Assembly: GCF_022832385.1 (NCBI RefSeq)
Contig: NZ_JALHLE010000015.1
Span: forward strand, 1 to 36,377
DNA length: 36,377 bases
Direction of reading: 5' to 3'
Source: Novosphingobium album (ex Hu et al. 2023)
GTDB taxonomy: Bacteria; Pseudomonadota; Alphaproteobacteria; Sphingomonadales; Sphingomonadaceae
Shown: piece after piece, positions 33,571 to 36,377 of the stretch
How the letters are laid out: each line of letters starts with the position of its first letter
Position numbering within the stretch: the stretch's first letter is position 1
Notes under the pieces: model-generated
What the model saw: the letters and a program-made list of their open reading frames with translations, nothing else
Told to the model about the DNA's origin: nothing
Databases searched by the model: none
Translations under genes and position numbers: made by a program

Positions 33571-33860
33571 ACGCGTTCACCACCCGTGGCGGGCGCGACT
33601 GGAAGCCCGAATATCTCCTCTCGATCGATCCGGAGGCCTGCATCGGCTGCGGCCGCTGCTTCAAGGTCTGCGGGCGCGATGTGATGACCCTGAAGGGCCT
33701 CAACGAAGACGGAGATATCGTCGAACTTGATGACGACGACGATGACGAAGACATCGAAAAGCGCGTGATGGCGATGAACGACGCCGATGCCTGCATCGGT
33801 TGCGGCGCCTGCGCCCGCGTTTGCCCGACAAATTGCCAGACACACGCATTGGCCGCTTGA
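33567..33860 (+). CDS. fdxB: Nif-specific ferredoxin III
   Basis: A 97-aa 2[4Fe-4S] ferredoxin of the FdxB type. The two motifs are [14 protein letters not shown] and [14 protein letters not shown]. Between them is an insertion with a strongly acidic run ([12 protein letters not shown]). Members are encoded after nifX in many alphaproteobacteria and are thought to serve cofactor assembly or electron supply. The start overlaps the previous stop by 4 bp. A 73-bp gap with no visible promoter separates it from nifQ. Confidence 0.94.
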   Translation: MNAFTTRGGRDWKPEYLLSIDPEACIGCGRCFKVCGRDVMTLKGLNEDGDIVELDDDDDDEDIEKRVMAMNDADACIGCGACARVCPTNCQTHALAA

Positions 33861-33933
33861 TAATAGACAAAGACGGGCGGGAAGTTTTGGGAGAGAGCCG
33901 GAGGCATATGATGACCGGATGAGGGGAATAGCG

Positions 33934-34566
33934 ATGGGACGTGCGGAATCGATTTACGCGGAGCTTCTCTGGCAGGGCGGAAACGCGCATGTGCCGGCCT
34001 TCGACGTCCACATCGCATCCTGCATCCTCGCTCTCGCGCTGTTCGAATCCGAGATCGAGGGAACCAGCCTCGCAGATGCCACGGGCCTCGATGGCGAAGA
34101 ACTGAACGAGCTGTGCCGGCAGGTTTTCCCGCATGTCTCGCTGCCAGAAGCAGGCGATCCGGTGGTGGCCAAGGAGGAGCAGGCGCTGCGGGACATCCTC
34201 TGGATGAACTGTTCGGAAGCCTCCGTTTTCGAACTCCTGCTCACCCGTCTGATCGCGCGGCGCTGCCAGCGGCCCAATCATCTCTGGCAGGACCTGGGGC
34301 TGGCCAACCGCACCGAACTGTCGATGCTGATGCAGCAGCACTTCCCGCGCCTTGCCATGAAGAACAATGCCGACATGAAATGGAAGAAGTTCTTCTACCG
34401 CATGATGTGCTCGTCTGAAGGCTTCCGTCTTTGCTCCGCACCGGTCTGCACCGAGTGCGACGATTTCGAGGCCTGTTTCGGGGCCGAAGACGGTGAGGCG
34501 CTGCTGGCGCGCATTGCCAATGGAAAGCCGGTTGCGGCGGCAACCGTCATGGAGGGCCGGGCATGA
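33934..34566 (+). CDS. nifQ: Molybdenum-processing protein NifQ
   Basis: A 210-aa protein that provides molybdenum for FeMo-cofactor. The diagnostic C-X4-C-X2-C-X5-C is present as LCSAPVCTECDDFEACFG, with another cysteine in MMCSSEGF. The ATG at 33934 is chosen because AGGGGAA lies 6 nt upstream; an ATG at 33919 is in frame but without such a signal. The stop overlaps the truncated-haemoglobin gene by 4 bp. The Mop protein at 23850-24335 is a likely earlier step in the molybdenum route. Confidence 0.95.
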   Translation: MGRAESIYAELLWQGGNAHVPAFDVHIASCILALALFESEIEGTSLADATGLDGEELNELCRQVFPHVSLPEAGDPVVAKEEQALRDILWMNCSEASVFELLLTRLIARRCQRPNHLWQDLGLANRTELSMLMQQHFPRLAMKNNADMKWKKFFYRMMCSSEGFRLCSAPVCTECDDFEACFGAEDGEALLARIANGKPVAAATVMEGRA

Positions 34567-34988
34567 GCGGCTGCGATATCGGGCCTGCCGTTTTCTCCGG
34601 GGATGCAGCGGAGGCCGCGATCATGGCCATGGTCCGGCGCTTCTATGACCTCTGTTTCGAGGATGCCCTGCTCGGGCCGATGTTCCGGGCTGAGATCGAT
34701 GACTTCGAGGAGCACTATGGTTTCGTCGCCGATTTCTGGTCGCATGCGCTGCTCGGCACCGATCGCTACAAGCGCGGCACGCCCTATGTCCATCACACCA
34801 AGCTGACCGTCGAGGAAACGCACTTCGACCGCTGGATGGCGGCGTTCGAGGAGGCGGTGAACGAAGAGCTTCCCGAAGAGCTGGCAGGCCCCGCGATGCA
34901 GCGGGCGCGGCACATGACCGAGAGCTTCAAGATGGGCATGCTGCCGCTGCCCACGCCGAAGACCCGTCCGATGGGAGCTCCGGCATGA
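34563..34988 (+). CDS. Group 3 truncated haemoglobin
   Basis: A 141-aa globin. Features of group 3 truncated haemoglobins are the VRRFYDLCFEDALLGPMF helix (with Tyr28 as the likely B10 residue), FVADFWSHALLGTDRYKRGT, and the proximal histidine in EETHFDRWM (His87). It overlaps nifQ by 4 bp and the Rieske gene by 4 bp, so it is translated with the nif operon. A role in handling oxygen or nitric oxide near nitrogenase is plausible but not shown. Confidence 0.92.
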   Translation: MSGCDIGPAVFSGDAAEAAIMAMVRRFYDLCFEDALLGPMFRAEIDDFEEHYGFVADFWSHALLGTDRYKRGTPYVHHTKLTVEETHFDRWMAAFEEAVNEELPEELAGPAMQRARHMTESFKMGMLPLPTPKTRPMGAPA

Positions 34989-35395
34989 TGGCGGATGAAC
35001 TCTTCGCGGTCTGCGCGCTGGAAGACATCCCCAACCGCCGCGCCATTCCGCTGGTCCTGGCCCGCCGGAACGGCGAGGGCGATGTCGTACCCTGGCCGAT
35101 CTTCATCCTGCGCTGGGGCCGCAATGTGCGCGCCTTCGAAAACCGCTGCCCGCATCAGGATACGCATCTCGACTGGGACCGCGGCGAATTCCTCGATGGC
35201 GAGGGCACGCGCATCCAGTGCGGCAAGCACGGCGCGCTGTTCGATCTGGGCAGCGGCGAATGCGTGCAGGGGCCGTGTCTGGGCCAGCGGCTGACGGCGA
35301 TCGACGTCGAGATCGACAGCGAGGGCGACATCTGTCTTTCGGGTGTCGCGCTGGTCGAGGACGACGATTTCGACAGCGGGCAGGGGGCGGAGTAG
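34985..35395 (+). CDS. Rieske [2Fe-2S] ferredoxin
   Basis: A 136-aa soluble Rieske-type protein. The cluster ligands are Cys55/His57 (NRCPHQDTHLDW) and Cys79/His82 (IQCGKHGALFD). No membrane helix or signal peptide is seen. It is translationally coupled to the truncated haemoglobin by a 4-bp overlap and is the last gene of the nifQ end of the cluster. It might deliver electrons to the globin or to nitrogenase maturation; this comes from position only. The acidic C-terminus (EDDDFD) is unusual but not diagnostic. Confidence 0.92.
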   Translation: MMADELFAVCALEDIPNRRAIPLVLARRNGEGDVVPWPIFILRWGRNVRAFENRCPHQDTHLDWDRGEFLDGEGTRIQCGKHGALFDLGSGECVQGPCLGQRLTAIDVEIDSEGDICLSGVALVEDDDFDSGQGAE

Positions 35396-35451
35396 AACTG
35401 CGAGATTGGCGGGATACCAAGGCTCTTGGCGAGGAACCCATGGCCTCCATT

Positions 35452-35544
35452 TTCGTCATTGCGAGGAGGCGAAGCCGACGCGGCAATCCAGAGCGAGCGC
35501 CAACCGCCCTGGATTGCTTCGCCCTTCGGGCTCGCAATGACGAA
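35452..35544. repeat. Palindromic CGTCATTGCGAG-type repeat element
   Basis: Outer arms TTCGTCATTGCGAG (35452-35465) and CTCGCAATGACGAA (35531-35544) are perfect complements. Inner arms GCAATCCAG (35483-35491) and CTGGATTGC (35509-35517) also pair. The whole forms a long hairpin with a central non-pairing part. Similar elements are scattered in intergenic DNA of many alphaproteobacteria. Here it lies 57 bp after the last nif gene, where it could end or protect the transcript. Confidence 0.85.
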
Positions 35545-35595
35545 GGCAGGGAAGGGCAGCTTGGTGCAAATCGGCCCTAAAACATGCTGTTCGGG

Positions 35596-35618
35596 ATACG
35601 CCGACATTGCTGACGTTC
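35596..35618. repeat. Short dispersed repeat (A-type) before a small gene
   Basis: ATACGCCGACATTGCTGACG plus TTC resembles the core seen at 12109-12126 and 36115-36134. It lies 24 nt before the start of the small basic protein gene. Confidence 0.5.
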
Positions 35619-35641
35619 GTCGATATCGATAAAGTGCGGCA

Positions 35642-36001
35642 ATGAGCCGTAAGCCCCCCAAGACTCCGCAAGAGAAAAAGGCGCTGAGTTTGGCGCGTGA
35701 CCGGAGCGGATATTTTTTCGGTAATAACAAAGCTGCCCGAAAAGCGGTTCCACTGAGAAAAGCTCTAGAAAGCCGTCGGATACGCCACAAGAACAACCAA
35801 GCGGTATCTCAGATCGAATACGTAGATGATGCAGCGGTCGATCTCATCGAGAGCTCTGCTAGGCATGATGTAGCTAGAAAGGGCGGTTGGAGAAAAGGTG
35901 CAAGCGAGCCGCTTGGAGAATGCATCAAACGAGGGCTCGAAGCGCGGCGGGAGCGAGTTGGACGTAAAAGCCGTTCTCGCCAGTTCATCACAAACGACTG
36001 A
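35642..36001 (+). CDS. Small basic hypothetical protein
   Basis: A 119-aa protein rich in Lys and Arg, without cysteines or hydrophobic segments. It has RKPPKTPQEKKALSLARDR, GNNKAARKAVPLRKALESRR and a basic end. The charge suggests nucleic-acid binding, but I recognise no domain. GC content is lower than in the nif genes. It starts 24 nt after one repeat core and ends directly at another (36003-36134). Confidence 0.55.
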   Translation: MSRKPPKTPQEKKALSLARDRSGYFFGNNKAARKAVPLRKALESRRIRHKNNQAVSQIEYVDDAAVDLIESSARHDVARKGGWRKGASEPLGECIKRGLEARRERVGRKSRSRQFITND

Positions 36002-36002
36002 T

Positions 36003-36134
36003 AGCCCCGACATTGCCGTCCTACCGCCAAGATGATCAACTGCCAGCAGCGGTCGAACATTCAGAGCAACGGCAGAATTTCAACATTTTAATCCGGAAGG
36101 AGCCATTCCGGACGCGCCGACATTGCAGTCATTC
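36003..36134. repeat. Long copy of the A-type dispersed repeat
   Basis: It aligns with 12003-12127 along nearly its full length. It contains two cores: CCCCGACATTGCCGTC near 36005-36020 and CGCCGACATTGCAGTCATTC at 36115-36134. Between them GGTCGAAC and the TTTCAACATTTTAATCCGGA block are shared with the left copy. A small gene begins 23 nt after it. Confidence 0.65.
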
Positions 36135-36156
36135 TTACGGCTGATATGCTCGTGAT

Positions 36157-36377
36157 ATGTTAGAACCCGCGCGAACCACAATTGACGCAATTCCTGGCAG
36201 TATTGTCGCATTTCTGGCTCCCTTGGCGCTTTGGGTAAACGCGGTTTGGGTCTCCCCATTCCTAAAGACAAAGCGTCATGGTTTGTCTGGCTTGGTTGCT
36301 CTGGCCGCTGGCTTGTTGATGTTCACTGCAGTGGAAGTCGATCCTGCGCATTTCATTGCTCCCTTTGTTCTCGCGTG
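36157..36377 (+). CDS. Partial small membrane protein, cut by the window end
   Basis: An open frame from the ATG at 36157 to the window edge with no stop, 73 codons long. It encodes two hydrophobic segments, PGSIVAFLAPLALWVNAVWV and LSGLVALAAGLLMFTAV, separated by a basic turn (KTKRHG). It is probably an inner-membrane protein, of unknown family. The base composition is near 52% GC. It stands 23 nt after the repeat at 36003-36134, as the other orphan genes do. Confidence 0.5.
   Translation, partial: MLEPARTTIDAIPGSIVAFLAPLALWVNAVWVSPFLKTKRHGLSGLVALAAGLLMFTAVEVDPAHFIAPFVLA

Noticed and set aside
33720..33760. GAC/GAT-rich run in fdxB as a possible simple repeat or sequencing artefact
   Set aside because: The frame stays open on both sides, both ferredoxin motifs are intact, and an acidic linker is acceptable in this family.

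Overview
The window is a high-GC alphaproteobacterial segment that looks like a free-living diazotroph of the Sphingomonadales (Novosphingobium or a relative). This is an inference from three things: protein flavour, short intergenic repeats of a kind familiar from sphingomonads, and a molybdenum nif cluster sitting beside polyhydroxyalkanoate genes. No 16S or other marker gene is present, so the genus is not proven.

Layout. (1) 0.1-4.1 kb: a LuxR-type response regulator converges on, and overlaps by 24 bp, a large hybrid histidine kinase with a sodium:solute-symporter-like membrane sensor. (2) 4.1-12 kb: a low-GC orphan gene, then on the minus strand phaB-phaC followed with almost no gap by a three-gene ABC exporter (adaptor, permease, ATPase). 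A zinc alcohol dehydrogenase diverges from phaB. (3) 12-15 kb: two small orphan genes delimited by repeats, then an OPT-family transporter. (4) 15-35.4 kb: the nif region. Its blocks are ferredoxin - LRV FeS protein - nifT - Sir2-like; nifB - fdxN - TPR protein - nifZ - second nifZ - two small unassigned proteins - DegT-like protein - [2Fe-2S]-type protein - bolA - glutaredoxin - Shethna-type ferredoxin - glutaredoxin - Mop protein; a divergent pseudo-receiver; and nifHDK - nifENX - NifX-associated protein - CCE_0567-type protein - fdxB - nifQ - group 3 truncated haemoglobin - Rieske ferredoxin. (5) 35.4-36.4 kb: a palindromic repeat and two more repeat-delimited orphan genes, the last cut by the window edge.

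How it works together. nifHDK encode the nitrogenase. nifB, nifE/N, nifX and nifQ build and move FeMo-cofactor, nifZ and nifT are maturation accessories, and several ferredoxins supply electrons or clusters. The Mop protein probably buffers molybdate. The nif blocks are driven by sigma54 promoters (GG-N10-GC) with NifA sites (TGT-N10-ACA) that can be read directly upstream of the first ferredoxin, nifB and nifH. A fourth sigma54 promoter points the opposite way from nifH into the pseudo-receiver gene. nifA, nifS, nifU, nifV and nifW are not in this window.

The most unusual items are a DegT/DnrJ-family protein that has lost the PLP-binding lysine, a degenerate receiver protein apparently inside the NifA/sigma54 regulon, a run of Fe-S trafficking genes including a three-cysteine ferredoxin-like protein, and a pattern in which every low-GC orphan gene lies between copies of short dispersed repeats.
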